Assembly (NCBI GenBank): GCA_036850595.1
Contig: CM072166.1
Location: 1,061,955-1,125,954, forward strand
Reading direction: 5' to 3'
From: Rhyacichthys aspro
Taxonomy: Eukaryota; Chordata; Actinopteri; Gobiiformes; Rhyacichthyidae
DNA: 64,000 bases
Shown: piece after piece, positions 36,101 to 45,847 of the stretch
Layout of the letters: every line of letters starts with the position of its first letter
How positions within the stretch are numbered: the stretch's first letter is position 1
Notes under the pieces: generated by a model
What the model saw: only the letters and a program-made list of their open reading frames with translations
The model's database searches: none
What the model was told of the DNA's origin: nothing
Program-made: the position numbers and the translations under genes

Positions 36101-38009
36101 GGCAGCTCAGGTATTTACTTCATTTATAGATGGTTTTTGCCACAAAATATAGATCTGTCCTGTTTTTACATGTGTTTTTTTTTTCTTTTTTTAAAAACAC
36201 ATATTTTTGTGGGTTTTTTTTTTTCATTTTAACTTTGTCTGTGTCGATGCAAATGGAATAAAATGTGTCCAGGTTGTGTATTCATTTATTTTTTTTCTAA
36301 CTTTTTTTCTTTCTTATGTCTTTTAAACTAAACAGCTCCCACTGTGTCCTGTCTGTCGTATTTTTTGTGCCACTGACTCTCATTCAAAATGCATTTTATC
36401 AATACACTACCATTTAAATATGATTTCTGTTTTTATTTTTATTTTTTTTTCATTTCCTGGTGTTATAATCCCAGGAGCAATTTGTTTACTAACGACTTAA
36501 AAAATTAAAATTGATCACAATCCATGTTTTTTGACACTCTCAGACTTTTCTAAAAAATAAAAACAAGGACTTTAATCACAAAAACTGGCATTTAAGGGGT
36601 TTAAAATTCAGAAAATTCATACATATTTGTAATCTATGTACAAATATGATATGACTGAAGTTGTCATTCATAAAAAACATCTGTCGACACATAATATTTT
36701 TATTTTGTGTCGAAGTGACATTGTCTGGTGTGTTTCTGTCCCGTCCCAGGTGCATCGGGTCCATCCAGCACCTGAAGGGGAAGTACGGCCGAGGCTACAG
36801 TCTGGAGGTGAAGCTCAGGGAGGAGCTGACGGGGCTCCAGCAGGTGGCGCTGCTGCACAAACAGATCCTGAGGATATTCCCTCACGCTGTTCGACAGGAG
36901 AGGTGACCCACACACTTCTGCTTTATTCTGTCACGATGTCTGCTTTATTAAACTGCCTCAGGTCTAAGTGCTCTTGTGTTTTTCAGTTTTGCGACGCTGA
37001 TGGTTTATAAGATCCCGATGGAGGACGTGAAGTCTCTGGCCCTGGCTTTCTCTCAGCTCGAGAAGGGTGAGTTTATACGAGTAACTCAAATGTCTGCCGT
37101 AATGATATAATATGATATAATACGCTTTAATTTCATTTGAATTACTCTGTCTTCCTCAGAGTTTATTGAAAGGGAAAGTAAAGTAAACCTGGATTTGTCT
37201 TTCATTCACTGTTTGTTTTTGTTTTCAGCAAAACAGTCCTTCCATTTTGAGGAGTACAACTTCTCTCAGTCGACTTTGGAGCAGGTAAGACTCACCTGTA
37301 ATTCTTTCTGTGGAATGGTTTTGAGTTACTTTATTTCTTGATGAATGTAATGTCCAAACAAACTTTATCACTTTAGAAACAGAATGTGGGTTTGTTTTGT
37401 CTCTTTCCTACTTTCCATCTTACTATCCTTTTTGAATGACCAGGAAATAGTTCCTCATTTATTTTTTGAAAAAGTATATAACTAAATAAAAAGGAAAAAA
37501 ACAAAAGAACAAAGAAAGGACAAAAGAAAACACAAGGGAAAAAGCAACAAAAGGAAAAAGAAGGAAAAACGCCAAAAAGAAAGAAAGAAAAACAAAAGTA
37601 AAAAGCAAAGAATAAATATAAAAGGAAAAATGCAAAAAAACAAAAAAACAAAAACACAGAAAGAAAGGAAAAAAGAAAGGAAAATAAAAAAATTTTAAAA
37701 ATGGAAAAAACTGAGAAAGGAAAAAAGAAATGGAAAAAATGCAAAAAATAAGATTAAAAAAAAAGCCACAAAATTTGGTAAAGCCAAAAAAAAAGGAAAG
37801 GAAAGGAAGAAAAAAAAAAAAGTCTATCTGCAGACTCCAATCCAACGGTTAACGTGTTGTGTTTGTGGCAGGTTTTCTTGGAGTTTGCGAAGGAGCAGGA
37901 GAACGAGGAGGACGAGGTGGGTTCTCTGAGCACTCACTTCCAGTGGCAGCGTCTGCGACACGACGGCGGCGTTTCTAACCACACAGACAGCATCGTGCAC
38001 CAGCTCTGA
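18333..38009 (+). CDS. abca5: ATP-binding cassette transporter, subfamily A member 5
   Basis: 37 in-phase coding exons from ATG 18333 to TGA 38007, 1672 residues (human ABCA5 about 1642). Exons: 18333-18491, 19007-19193, 19835-20008, 20214-20311, 21139-21365, 21756-21897, 22773-22961, 23389-23536, 24250-24427, 24504-24562, 24667-24953, 25037-25156, 25250-25388, 25508-25598, 25693-25832, 26284-26403, 26479-26680, 27332-27498, 28800-28927, 29002-29139, 29829-29942, 30258-30428, 31127-31240, 31513-31650, 31801-31869, 32277-32368, 33042-33165, 33648-33765, 33843-33934, 34581-34756, 35264-35339, 35557-35651, 35991-36110, 36750-36902, 36987-37066, 37229-37284, 37872-38009. Order: one N-terminal helix (LILPLLLLGLLILIS), luminal loop with Cys pairs, TM block, NBD1 with Walker A GHSGAGKST (24711-24737), LSGGQ (25097-25111) and LLLDEPTAGMDP; second TM half; NBD2 with GPNGAGKTT (33863-33889), LSAGI in place of LSGGQ, VLLDEPSSGMDP and LTTHYMEEAEAVCDR. 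ABCA5 acts in endosomal/lysosomal lipid handling. Close to ABCA5 throughout, for example HSGAGKSTLMNILCG and ADYSVF. Confidence 0.96.
20590..21095. repeat. Serine-codon-like CGACTCAGACT minisatellite in abca5 intron
   Basis: Irregular repeats of TTCTTCAGCGACTCAGACTC, unit about 26 bp with smaller CAGACT sub-repeats, filling most of the intron between exons 20214-20311 and 21139-21365. An inserted AT-rich fragment (AAATAAATTAAAATAGACTTAG) interrupts it near 20800. Open frames reading Asp-Ser or Leu-Arg repeats here are artefacts. The array contains many TTCTTCAG motifs that look like 3' splice sites. Confidence 0.93.
22030..22640. repeat. 21-bp minisatellite in abca5 intron
   Basis: About 29 copies of a 21-bp unit, TTTAGTCCAACTTTAGACC plus two bases (TG or TT). 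The period is a multiple of three, so the array gives a 216-codon open frame at 22028-22678 made of LFSPTLD heptads. That frame has no conserved start context, lies inside the intron between 21897 and 22773, and is not a gene. Confidence 0.97.
25157..25249 (+). repeat. abca5 mini-intron composed of 11-bp repeats
   Basis: This 93-bp intron runs from donor GTACGG to acceptor ACCTCTCAG. Its central 70 bp are six tandem copies of CCAGGACTAAA / CCAGGTCTAAA, the complement of the TTTAGTCCTGG unit found elsewhere. The flanking exons encode the end of the NBD1 signature region and Walker B, so the intron must be removed precisely. Confidence 0.93.
26888..27180. repeat. Interspersed element, copy B
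   Basis: Matches copies A and C from TTTTTCCTCCAAAATACTAA to GTGTCGACCAATGGGAGC with only a few differences (one T lost in CTGTTAAAGACATATT; CTCCCTTTTC reads CTCCTTTTC). It lies in the abca5 intron between 26680 and 27332. It lacks the TTTTATTAAAAAATAAAACC left part of the other two. Confidence 0.88.
27842..28405. repeat. 63-bp higher-order minisatellite in abca5 intron
   Basis: A 21-bp family in which three variants succeed each other in fixed order: GATTAGAACAGGTTTTAGTT, GATTTGAACAGATTTTAGAT, then GACTTGAACCAGTTTTAAAT (each preceded by G). About seven successive 63-bp sets occur between 27950 and 28400, with less regular copies at the left edge. Lies in the intron between 27498 and 28800. 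Confidence 0.95.
29195..29475. repeat. 21-bp minisatellite in abca5 intron
   Basis: About 13 copies of GTTTTAGATGGATTTGAACA and variants (GATTAATCTGAACAG, TTGATGGATTTGAAAAG), without the fixed 3-unit order of 27842-28405. It lies in the intron between 29139 and 29829. Confidence 0.94.
30018..30175. repeat. Long poly-T tract in abca5 intron
   Basis: About 140 bp of almost pure T on the + strand, with rare G or A interruptions. It follows a TTCTTCTCTG pyrimidine stretch and precedes the duplicated acceptor. The length is probably unreliable in the assembly. Phe-rich open frames across it are artefacts. Confidence 0.95.
30190..30269 (+). repeat. abca5: Duplicated 3' splice site and exon start in abca5
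   Basis: Two exact 40-bp tandem copies (30190-30229, 30230-30269), each with TTCTTCTCTGTTTTCTTCAG followed by the first 12 exon bases ATCAAGTGCCGG. A third, imperfect copy (TTCTTCTCTGTTTTCTTCAG then ATAAAGTGCAGG) lies before the poly-T at about 29971-30002. Only the acceptor at 30257 keeps the frame: using 30217 would add 40 nt and shift it. Confidence 0.93.
34080..34480. repeat. Pyrimidine-rich low-complexity tract, abca5 intron
   Basis: About 400 bp of TTTTCCT / TTTATTATTTTCC-like sequence on the + strand between exons 33843-33934 and 34581-34756. Phe/Ile-rich frames across it (34033-34404) are compositional artefacts. Confidence 0.88.
37480..37822. repeat. Purine-rich low-complexity tract, abca5 intron
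   Basis: About 340 bp of AAAAGGAAAAA / AAAGAAAGAAA-like sequence on the + strand, in the last abca5 intron before exon 37872-38009. The strand asymmetry is opposite to that of 34080-34480. Long Phe-rich - strand frames here are artefacts. Confidence 0.9.
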
Positions 38010-41000
38010 GCCTCGCCCAACACCGGACTGACAGAGAGCGGTGTTTCTGCCCGCGCCCCTGAACGCCTCACGAGCCTGAACGCAGCGGGAGGACGGGGCG
38101 AAAAAAACGCAAAAGAAGTGCGTCTTTTTACAAACTGCTGAATGGAGTTAGTCTCTGACGAGGAAGAGCTTTTTAAAACTCCAGGAGCTGCACCGCTTTT
38201 CTACGTTTTAGGGACTCACTCTTTGATTTCACAAGAGTTTATTTCAACTTTACTGCAGTGGTTTTGATTCACGAAGCAGAATATTTAAGACACTAACTGA
38301 GATTAAGTTTCTACACATTGGATATTTATCAAAAGAAAAGTTTACATTCCTCTTTATGAGCTTTTTGTAAGCACTACAAACTCTACAGATGAGAATAACT
38401 AGTTTATTTTGCAGAATTTGTGATTTTCTGGGATTTTTGAAGTAGGATTGTATATGGTACCTCTGCATAACTTTCACTATATTCCTCCTAAACCCTGATA
38501 AAGCGTGAACATTCAGTTCTTGTCGCGTTGAATAATGTTCTTTATGGAAAAAGTCTGAGGCGCTACACTGATATATTGTAGGTAAATGGAGCTACTTGTC
38601 TGTGCTCGTCAGATTATGTTTAAAGGTAAAATTCAACAAACTTATACACATGTTGGAGGGTTTTAGGTCCAAACAACCCTATGTTACAATCAGGAAAAGT
38701 ACAAGGCTTCATTTAGTTCACGAAATAGAGAGAATAGAGAAAAGCAGAATCAGAATTAGCGCCATTGTACCTAACAAAGAAATTAGCTTAGGGTAATGCT
38801 ATCATGCTAAATCATACATTTCTGTTCTAATGTGTCCTTTCTCTCCAACTTTATGGAAAACAAGGAGTCACTTTGTTGTTTAAAAACCTTTTATTTACCA
38901 GTTTTAATTGACGTTATTTGTGAAAGGCTCTAAAGCTAATTGAAAATATATTGATGCTGTCTAGCTTCTCCTTCATCTCAGTAACTCAGCTGCAGAGAAA
39001 CTAAAGACGAGACAGGCTGGTTTTCTGGAGAATTGAAGCATTTATTATTATGAATTCTGAACAAAAACTTATCGACCCGGGGAATAACAGCAAAAAAAGA
39101 TGGAGCAAACCCAGTGGTGGTTTTTTCCCTTGTGCATTGCCTTTCTGACTAAAAAATACAACTCTGCATCAAAAATCCCAGAATCTCACTTTAAACGAGA
39201 TTTATTCTTGAGGATTAGTGTGAGTTTAACCCTAAAAAACTCTTAATGGTGCTGTAAACAATGAAGTCTTTTCTATCTCCACATTATCTCTAATATATAC
39301 GACATACATATATTTATTCAGCTGTGTTTTGCTCGTCTTTCATCGTGTTTTTGTGAAAAGCACTGACTCACGTCCGTCGTCCGTCTTCGATCGAACCAAA
39401 GAGGAACATCTCTGAGCCTCGTCGCGTCGGTAGCACGTGCATAAAAACGTAAACGAGACGACGGGACGCAGGTCGGAGCAGGGTTTATGAGGATTCTTTC
39501 AAAATAACAATCTGCGATAAACCACTTAAAACCAGTCCAAATCTGGTTATAACAAGTCAAAATCAAGTTTAAAGTTGTAAAAAGTCCAAGTTAAACCACT
39601 CAAAATTGGTCTAAATCTGCTTGAAACCTGTTTAAATCCATTTTAAACCAGTGAATGTTTGAGATAAGCCACTTAAACCAGTCTCAGTCTTGCTCTAACA
39701 AGTTTAAATCCAAACAAAACCAGTTAAACCTGTCCAAACCTGGTTATAGCCTAGTCCTGGTTTAGTCTGGGTCTTGCTCTTGGTTTAGTCCTGGTTTTAG
39801 ACCCAGTATAAATCTTGGTTTATCCTTCTTTCTTGCTGCATTTTGTCCAGGTTTAATCTCGTTTTCATCTTGGCTTTAGTCTTGGAATGTCTCTTTATTT
39901 ATTGGTTGATTTATTTTTCATTTTAAAATTACCCCAAAACCTTAAAAAAATCAAACAAATCCTCTTTTTTTGGTCATAAACCAGTTTATTCCTGCGTCCT
40001 GTCGCCTTTCTTTCTGCAGCAGTGTTTTATGCACAGTTCACACATGTAGCACAAACACAGAGCTCCACCAGGATTATTTTTATAAAAGGAGGTGAATGTA
40101 ACGGGTTTAAACGGCAGCGTTTCTTTTGTTTGTTTGTTTTTTAATGTAAATAGTCCATGATTCGATGTTTGTACAGGGATATAATCCAAAACCGTGAATT
40201 GTAAACTCTTCTAAAAAAAAAGGGAATTGTTTTTATTCAGTTTTGGACAGAGTTATGAAACATGGAGAGATTTATGACGTGAATATTTATCAGTGTCTTT
40301 TTGTTGAGTGTTGGTGAAAGCATTTATACTGAGGTTTATTCAGGTTTTATTTATGTTTTACTGAAGACTTTATCTGAAGGAGACTTGATGACGATGATGT
40401 AGCGTTTGGTCAAAAACACTGAGGAATAAACAACACTAAGAGCTCACAGTGCAATAGAGAGTCAGGCTGGATTCACACCAAAAGCCCTCCATATTTTATT
40501 GTAATACACAAATCAGAAGTTAGGTAAACCTCTGAAACTCTTTTTCAAACTCAAATCTGTTTAGGATCAGTTTATAGCCATTTAAAAGAATTTAAAGTCT
40601 GACAAAAAACACTTAAACCAGCCCTTATACTGCTCTAACAACTTTAAATCCAAACAAAACCAGTTGAAGTCCAAGTTAAACCACTTCAAAATGGTCTAAA
40701 ATCAATTACAATTATTTAAAGTCTGTGATAAACAACTTAAAACCAGTTAAAATCCAGTTATAACTATTTTAAATCAAAACAAAACCAGTTAAGGTCCAAA
40801 ATTACTTAAAACTCATCCAAATCTTGATAAAATCAGTTTTAATCCATATGAAACTAGTTAAAGCCTAAGATAAAGCCCTGAAACCCTTCCAAATCTGTTT
40901 AGGATCAGTTTATATCAATTTAAAAGCATTTAAAGTCTAAGAAAAACCATTTAAAAACAGTCCTAATCCTGCTCTATTAAGTTCAGATCCAAACGAAAAC

Positions 41001-42415
41001 AGTCAAAGTCCAAGTTAAACCACTTTATTCTATTTTACTGAGTTAAACAGAATACAATAAAGCAAATGTATCAAATACATAATAAAATAAAAATAAGTGC
41101 GATAAAACACTACATAAAAGCCTTTAGTTTGAGTCGCTTTAGTCGCTTTTGGAGTGAATCCACCTTCAGAGGTTTTTATTTAACCCTGAGACGTGAAAGA
41201 ACAATGTTTATGGCGATAAAAAGTATCTGCGTTTAGGTTTTGTTAAAGATTTAACTTTTATTGCATCATAAACCTTTTTATTCCACATCTTTTGGTTTTT
41301 AAACATTATAAACCGCTCCTAAAACCAGAAAAGACCTGGATATTTATTATTATTTGACAAATGTAGCTCCATAAACCATTGTCTCCAGCACTTTTTGTTC
41401 AGTCCTGCTTCGTCCACAGTGAAGCGTTCTTTTTGAAGCAGGTTTATTCGTGTGGTTTTAAAGTTGCACAAATTTATATGAATTTTTTGATGCAAATCTC
41501 TCTGCGACACTGATGTGGTCCTCGTTCGTCGGCTCCAGTTTCTCTGTGAGGCCTTCACTTGTCTTTAATAAAGTCTGTCACACGCTACTTTCATCAATAA
41601 ATGTTCATAAACTAAGAACGTCTTGTGGTGTTTGTTGAATTCTAGTCTGTTCGAGTCTGTTAAATCTGGAAACTCTGGGTCTCTGTAGGTTTTATTCTCT
41701 GCAGCGTTTATCTGAGTCTGTGCTGCGTCTGAATGATTCTCCATTTCCTCAAAGAGAAACTGAATATTTACCAGTTCTTTTTTTGTCCCTGTCTCTGACT
41801 CCACTCTCCTCCAAAAGCAGCTTCTCTTTTATTAAAAAATAAAACCAGACCAGTTTTTCCTCCAAAATACTAATCCATTTGACCAAACTGAAGTTTAGAG
41901 TTTAGCGTTAGCTTAGCTGTGACTTCAGCGTCAGGACGACAATTATCTCCTCCTCGTTAAACATTACGTGATTGAATTGACAGTATTTATCTGTGTTTTA
42001 CGTTGCCTCCCTTTTCTCTGTTGATGCTTTTCTTTTTTCAGCTGTTTCTCTGTTAAAAGACATATTCAGCTGAAAATACACTTTATCTGCAGCTATTAAA
42101 CTTCCTGGAACGTCATGTGACAAGTGTCGACCAATGGGAGCTCGGGGCATAAATATCTGAGAGAAAAAGGAAAAAGACGACAAAAACAAAATTCTTTATG
42201 AAATGGTACATTTTATTCCATTTGGCACAAACCTGGATCATCTCATTATCGTCACAGAAGTGGAACATTTAGGTCTGGGTTGGATTTATCTGTTTTTTTC
42301 TAATTTTACATGTCTTTTTGGTTATAACATAGAAAATATATGAAATTAAAAATAATGTCTCTTGGCTGTTGTAATATTACAGATCTGTCCTAGAAAGAAT
42401 ATTGTGATTGAGGTT
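38010..42415. other. abca5 3' UTR and intergenic region
   Basis: No exon is recognised. The left part should be a long abca5 3' UTR; AATAAA occurs at several places, for example near 40424-40430, and the true end is not resolved. Degenerate AAACCAGTTAAAGTCCAAGT-like repeats occur at about 39520-39760 and 40540-41030, and a good copy of the interspersed element at 41778-42150. The convergent pvalef 3' end follows at 42416. Confidence 0.65.
41778..42150. repeat. Interspersed element, copy C (longest)
   Basis: The most complete copy, about 370 bp: TTCTTTTTTTGTCCCTGTC at the left, then TTTTATTAAAAAATAAAACC, CCAAACTGAAGTTTAGAG, GCGTTAGCTTAGCTGTGACT, CTCCTCGTTAAACATTACGT, CTGTTTCTCTGTTAAAAGAC, and GTGTCGACCAATGGGAGC at the right. 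It is non-coding, so it is non-autonomous if it is a transposon. Confidence 0.88.
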
Positions 42416-43233
42416 TCACTTCTTGGGCCTCTTCTCTTGCTTCACAAACTCTGAAAACTCTGGAAATAAAAGAGAAACTGAAGGTGAGTTTTGAAATATT
42501 GTCTCTGGATTAAAGTTGATGTTGAACCTGTGAAGTCGATGCGTCCGTCTCCGTCCTGATCCGCCGCTCGGATCACGGCCTCGGCCTCTTCGTCCGACAG
42601 AGGCACCACCGGAGAACAGCTGGGCACCACACTCAAGATGTACCTGAAACCAGTTTAGACCTGGTTTAGACTTGGTTTAGTCCTGGTTTAGACCTGGTTA
42701 AGACTTGGTTTAGTCCTGGTTTAGACCTGGTTAAGACTTGGTTTAGTCCTGGTTTAGACCTGGTTTAGACCTGGTTTAGACCTAGTTTAGACCTGGTTTA
42801 GACCTGGTTTAGTCCTGGTTTAGTCCTGCTTTAGACCTGGTTAAGACTTGGTTTAGTCCTGGTTTAGACCTGGTTTAGACCTAGTTTAGACCTGGTTTAG
42901 ACCTGGTTTAGTCCTGGTTTAGTCCTGCTTTAGACCTGGTTAAGACTTGGTTTAGTCCTGGTTTAGACCTGGTTTAGACCTAGTTTAGACCTGGTTTAGA
43001 CCTGGTTTAGTCCTGGTTTAGTCCTGGTTTAGACCTAGTTTAGTCCTTGTTTAGTTCTGGTTTAGTCCTGGTTTAGACCTAGTTTAGACCTGGTTAAGTC
43101 CTGGTTTAGACCTGGTTAAGACCTGGTTTTGTCCTGTTTTACACCTGGGTTAGTCCTGGTTTAGTCCAGTTAGTTCTTACAGTTAATCGGCCTAAATTTC
43201 TATTCTCGCCTCAGAGCTAACAAACAGAGTTAT

Positions 43234-43296
<63 letters not shown>

Positions 43297-43825
43297 TAAT
43301 GTATTTAATAAATCAGCCTCAGTTTTCCTCCTGGGTTAGTTTTTTTCCTGGTTTATTCCTGATGATGCTGTGTTTTACTTGATCTCGTTCCACTCGATGA
43401 AGCCGCTGCCGTCCCGGTCCAGTTCAGTGAAGGCTCGTCTAATGGCCGCCTCCTTCTGCTCCGACGTCTGGAACTGTCTCATATAATCCAGGAAGCAGCT
43501 GTAGTGGAAGCTCCCTGAGGACGAGACATTCAACCGGTCTGTGAGGGGACAGTAAAGGCATCACACGCATCTGAACCTTTAAAGCGGCAGTGATCCATGT
43601 TTTAAACTAAAACACCAGGTTTTATTTTGGCCTCGGTGGATTCAGCAACAGTCTGTGTCAATACAAGTTTAGAAAAATGTCTTTTGTTTTAATGTGAACG
43701 GTGACATCTGAACACGAACCCTGTCTTTTGAATTCTCGCGGGATTCGATCCACTTCCTGTTCGGACAGAGTCGCACCCATCGCCACGGCAACCCTCTTCA
43801 CCTGCGGCCGAAAGTCGTCCTCCAT
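42416..43825 (-). CDS. pvalef: Parvalbumin-like EF-hand protein, copy 1
   Basis: Four coding exons on the - strand: 43825-43720 (ATG at 43825), 43514-43379, 42643-42528 and 42459-42416 (stop 42418-42416). Junctions are in phase and give 133 residues. The N-terminal segment MEDDFRPQVKRVAVAMGA resembles the helical AB region of parvalbumins. Two canonical Ca2+-binding loops follow: DRDGSGFIEWNE (exon 2) and DQDGDGRIDFTE (end of exon 3, with the final Glu codon split across the last junction). It ends FVKQEKRPKK. The protein is longer than classical parvalbumin (about 109 residues), and the pattern fits PVALEF better than parvalbumin, oncomodulin or calmodulin. Likely a cytosolic Ca2+ buffer. 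The first-exon donor reads GG|GTTCGTG, a weak site. An 11-bp minisatellite lies in each of two introns. An inverted second copy starts at 63007. Confidence 0.8.
42650..43165. repeat. 11-bp minisatellite in pvalef intron (left arm)
   Basis: About 46 copies of TTTAGTCCTGG, TTTAGACCTGG, TTAAGACTTGG and TTTAGACCTAG, starting a few bases after the acceptor of exon 42643-42528. A block of roughly 120 bp appears twice (around 42830-42900 and 42910-42990), showing segmental duplication within the array. Its counterpart is the array at 63627-64000. Confidence 0.96.
43234..43296. repeat. (TAA)n microsatellite
   Basis: About 20 TAA repeats in a pvalef intron. The matching (TTA)n tract in the right arm (63538-63582) is shorter, and the sequence next to it has been rearranged by small indels. 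Confidence 0.95.
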
Positions 43826-43912
43826 TTTGTTTTCACCAGCTTTAGTCAAAAAAAAACACACAAAAAACTAGAGTTAGCTTTGATCTGAAGGAAACAAACT
43901 GTAAAATACTAT

Positions 43913-44190
43913 GGTCCTGGTTTAGTCCTGGTTTAGTCCTGGTTTAGACCTGGTTTAGACCTGGTTTAGACCTGGTTTAGACCTGGTTTAGACCTGGTTT
44001 AGTCCTGGTTTAGTCCTGGTTTAGTCCTGGTTTAGGCCTGGTTTAGACCTGGTTTAGTCCTGGTTTAGACCTGGTTTAGTCCTGGTTTAGTCCTGGTTTA
44101 GACCTGGTTTAGACCTGGTTTAGACCTGGTTTAGTCCTGGTTTAGTCCTGGTTTAGACCTGGTTTAGTCCTGGTTTAGACCTGGTTTAGT
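43913..44190. repeat. 11-bp minisatellite in pvalef 5' intron (left arm)
   Basis: About 25 copies of TTTAGTCCTGG / TTTAGACCTGG between the pvalef first coding exon and its probable non-coding first exon. The right-arm counterpart at 62608-62919 is about 30 bp longer. Confidence 0.96.
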
Positions 44191-44219
44191 CCCACCCCAT
44201 CCCATCCCAACCCACTCAC

Positions 44220-44270
44220 CTTCAGTCGACTCCAGATTAAACTCTCTCGTCTGTGTCTCTTATATTTATA
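44220..44270 (-). promoter_or_regulatory. pvalef: TATA box and non-coding first exon of pvalef, copy 1
   Basis: On the - strand, TATAAATA at 44270-44263 is followed by a short transcribed stretch ending CGACTGAAG|GTGAGT, with the donor at 44219. The coding exon's acceptor is probably ACTAAAG, about 20 bases before the ATG at 43825. The same layout is conserved in the right arm (TATAAATA at 62529-62536, donor at 62580). Confidence 0.65.
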
Positions 44271-45575
44271 CCTCCGTCCAGTCCAGACCCACCTCGGACT
44301 AAACCCGGACCCAGTGGACTTCATCAGAGCCAAGTCGGTCCCAAAGAAGACGGGTCAACGGGTCAACGGGAGTTCAACCTGAAGACTACATACCTCTGCA
44401 CTGGGCCTTAAACTGATTAAAGACCAACTAAAACCATTTAAAACCTGCCTAAAACCAGTAAAAAAAAAAAAAAAAAAAGATAAAGACCAAATAAAAACAC
44501 TTAAAACCTGCCCATGTCCAGTTAAAACCACTTACAGTCCAACTAAAACTGCCTTAAATCTGCCCAAATCCACTTTAAACCAGTTAAAGTTCAACTAAAA
44601 CTGCTTAAAATCTGCCCAAATCCTGCTAAAACCATTTACAGTCCAATTAAAACCATTTAACACCTGTCTAAATCTACTTTAAACCAGTTAACGTCCAACT
44701 TAAATAACTAAACTAACTAAATCCAGTTAAAATATATATAAATCCTGTTTAAGTCCCAGAAAAACCATCAAAGCCTGTCCAAAAGCGGCACAATATCAGG
44801 GCTAAACTAGACCTAAACCAAACTCAACCCCTGGAGGCCTCTAACTATGTTTTGAGACTTCTAGGTCTAGGTTTGGTCCTGTTTTGGTCTTGGTTAAATC
44901 CAGTACATCGAGAGAACTGTTTACTTGTGTGTAATCCCACTGCAGCCTCAGAGACCGATGCCAGGAAAGTTCTTTTGAATCCGGAGAATGCTGCTCGTTT
45001 AGGGACCGATAGAAGGACCTACACGAGTCATGAGTCCGTCCTCAGGTCTGGTCTTTATGGGTCTCCACTGAACTCACGTCTCTCCACCAACAACAGCTGC
45101 TCCACAAACAGAGGTCACTGAGAAAACACAGTTAGTCTGCTTCAGAGGAGTTCATCACAGTTTGAGGATTTTATTTCTGGACTAAAACCAATATTCATGA
45201 ATAAATGTACAGAACTAAATGTGTCCCAGTACAGTGTGTCAAATACATTATTATTATAATCTGAGCTCAGTTTAATTATATTCATGTATTAAGGAAGAAA
45301 ACATCACATACCTAGCATGAATCTAATGAAATAAATACAATTGTTATTATTATTACTGCAATATTACAATTAGCTAAGACTCTGCACTATATTGGACATA
45401 AACGCATCCAAAGTTTACATAATAAATAAAATTTCCGCAAAGATCAATTACTTCGTGGTTTTTATTTAAATAAATGTAATCTTAGTTAATTTCACAAAGT
45501 AAATTAAAAAACTATGGTAACGCAGAAGTCGGCGCAGGAATATTGTCCCCTAACGCTTTCCGTAGAGCCGGATAT
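44271..45575. other. Spacer between pvalef and rpl38 (left arm)
   Basis: Contains degenerate AAACCAGTTAAAGTCCAACT-like repeats (about 44400-44770), a poly-A run at 44461-44478, and AT-rich sequence. An 89-codon frame at 44852-45121 is broken by a one-base difference in the right-arm copy, so I do not call it a gene. I see nothing else. Confidence 0.6.
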
Positions 45576-45577
45576 AA

Positions 45578-45629
45578 GTTTGTGAAACCGGAAGTCCCGC
45601 CCCTCTTCGTCCCCTCTCTGTCAGACTGA
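45578..45629 (+). promoter_or_regulatory. rpl38: rpl38 core promoter and first exon, copy 1
   Basis: ACCGGAAGTCCCGCCCC (ETS motif plus GC box) is followed by the pyrimidine stretch CTCTTCGTCCCCTCTCTGTC. That fits the polypyrimidine initiator of a ribosomal-protein (TOP) mRNA. The first exon probably ends at the GTGAGT donor at 45630. TSS not resolved. The mirrored copy lies at about 61175-61230. Confidence 0.6.
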
Positions 45630-45847
45630 GTGAGTGTAGCATTTTCACACCAAATATTCCACCACATTAATCCCCATCCATCCATTTAATCCTTGCATTT
45701 ACGCTCAGTTTTACATGAACTAAGGATTAACACAATTACTGTGAATGTAGCAACATAAACATTTGTGAAAGATTATGTTTTTTAATCGATAAAACTGACT
45801 CCGTGTCTCTTCCTCCGCAGAGTTCAGTCCGCGGACCCGGCAACAAC

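Noticed and set aside
37373..37845. Phe-rich - strand frames of 123-128 codons
   Set aside because: Antisense of a purine-rich tract in the last abca5 intron.
43150..43520. Calmodulin or troponin C as the identity of the EF-hand gene
   Set aside because: Only two EF loops after a parvalbumin-like helical N terminus and 133 residues; calmodulin and troponin C have four EF-hands.
44852..45121. 89-codon frame between pvalef and rpl38
   Set aside because: The inverted copy of the same DNA has a one-base deletion that breaks the frame, so it is not conserved as coding.
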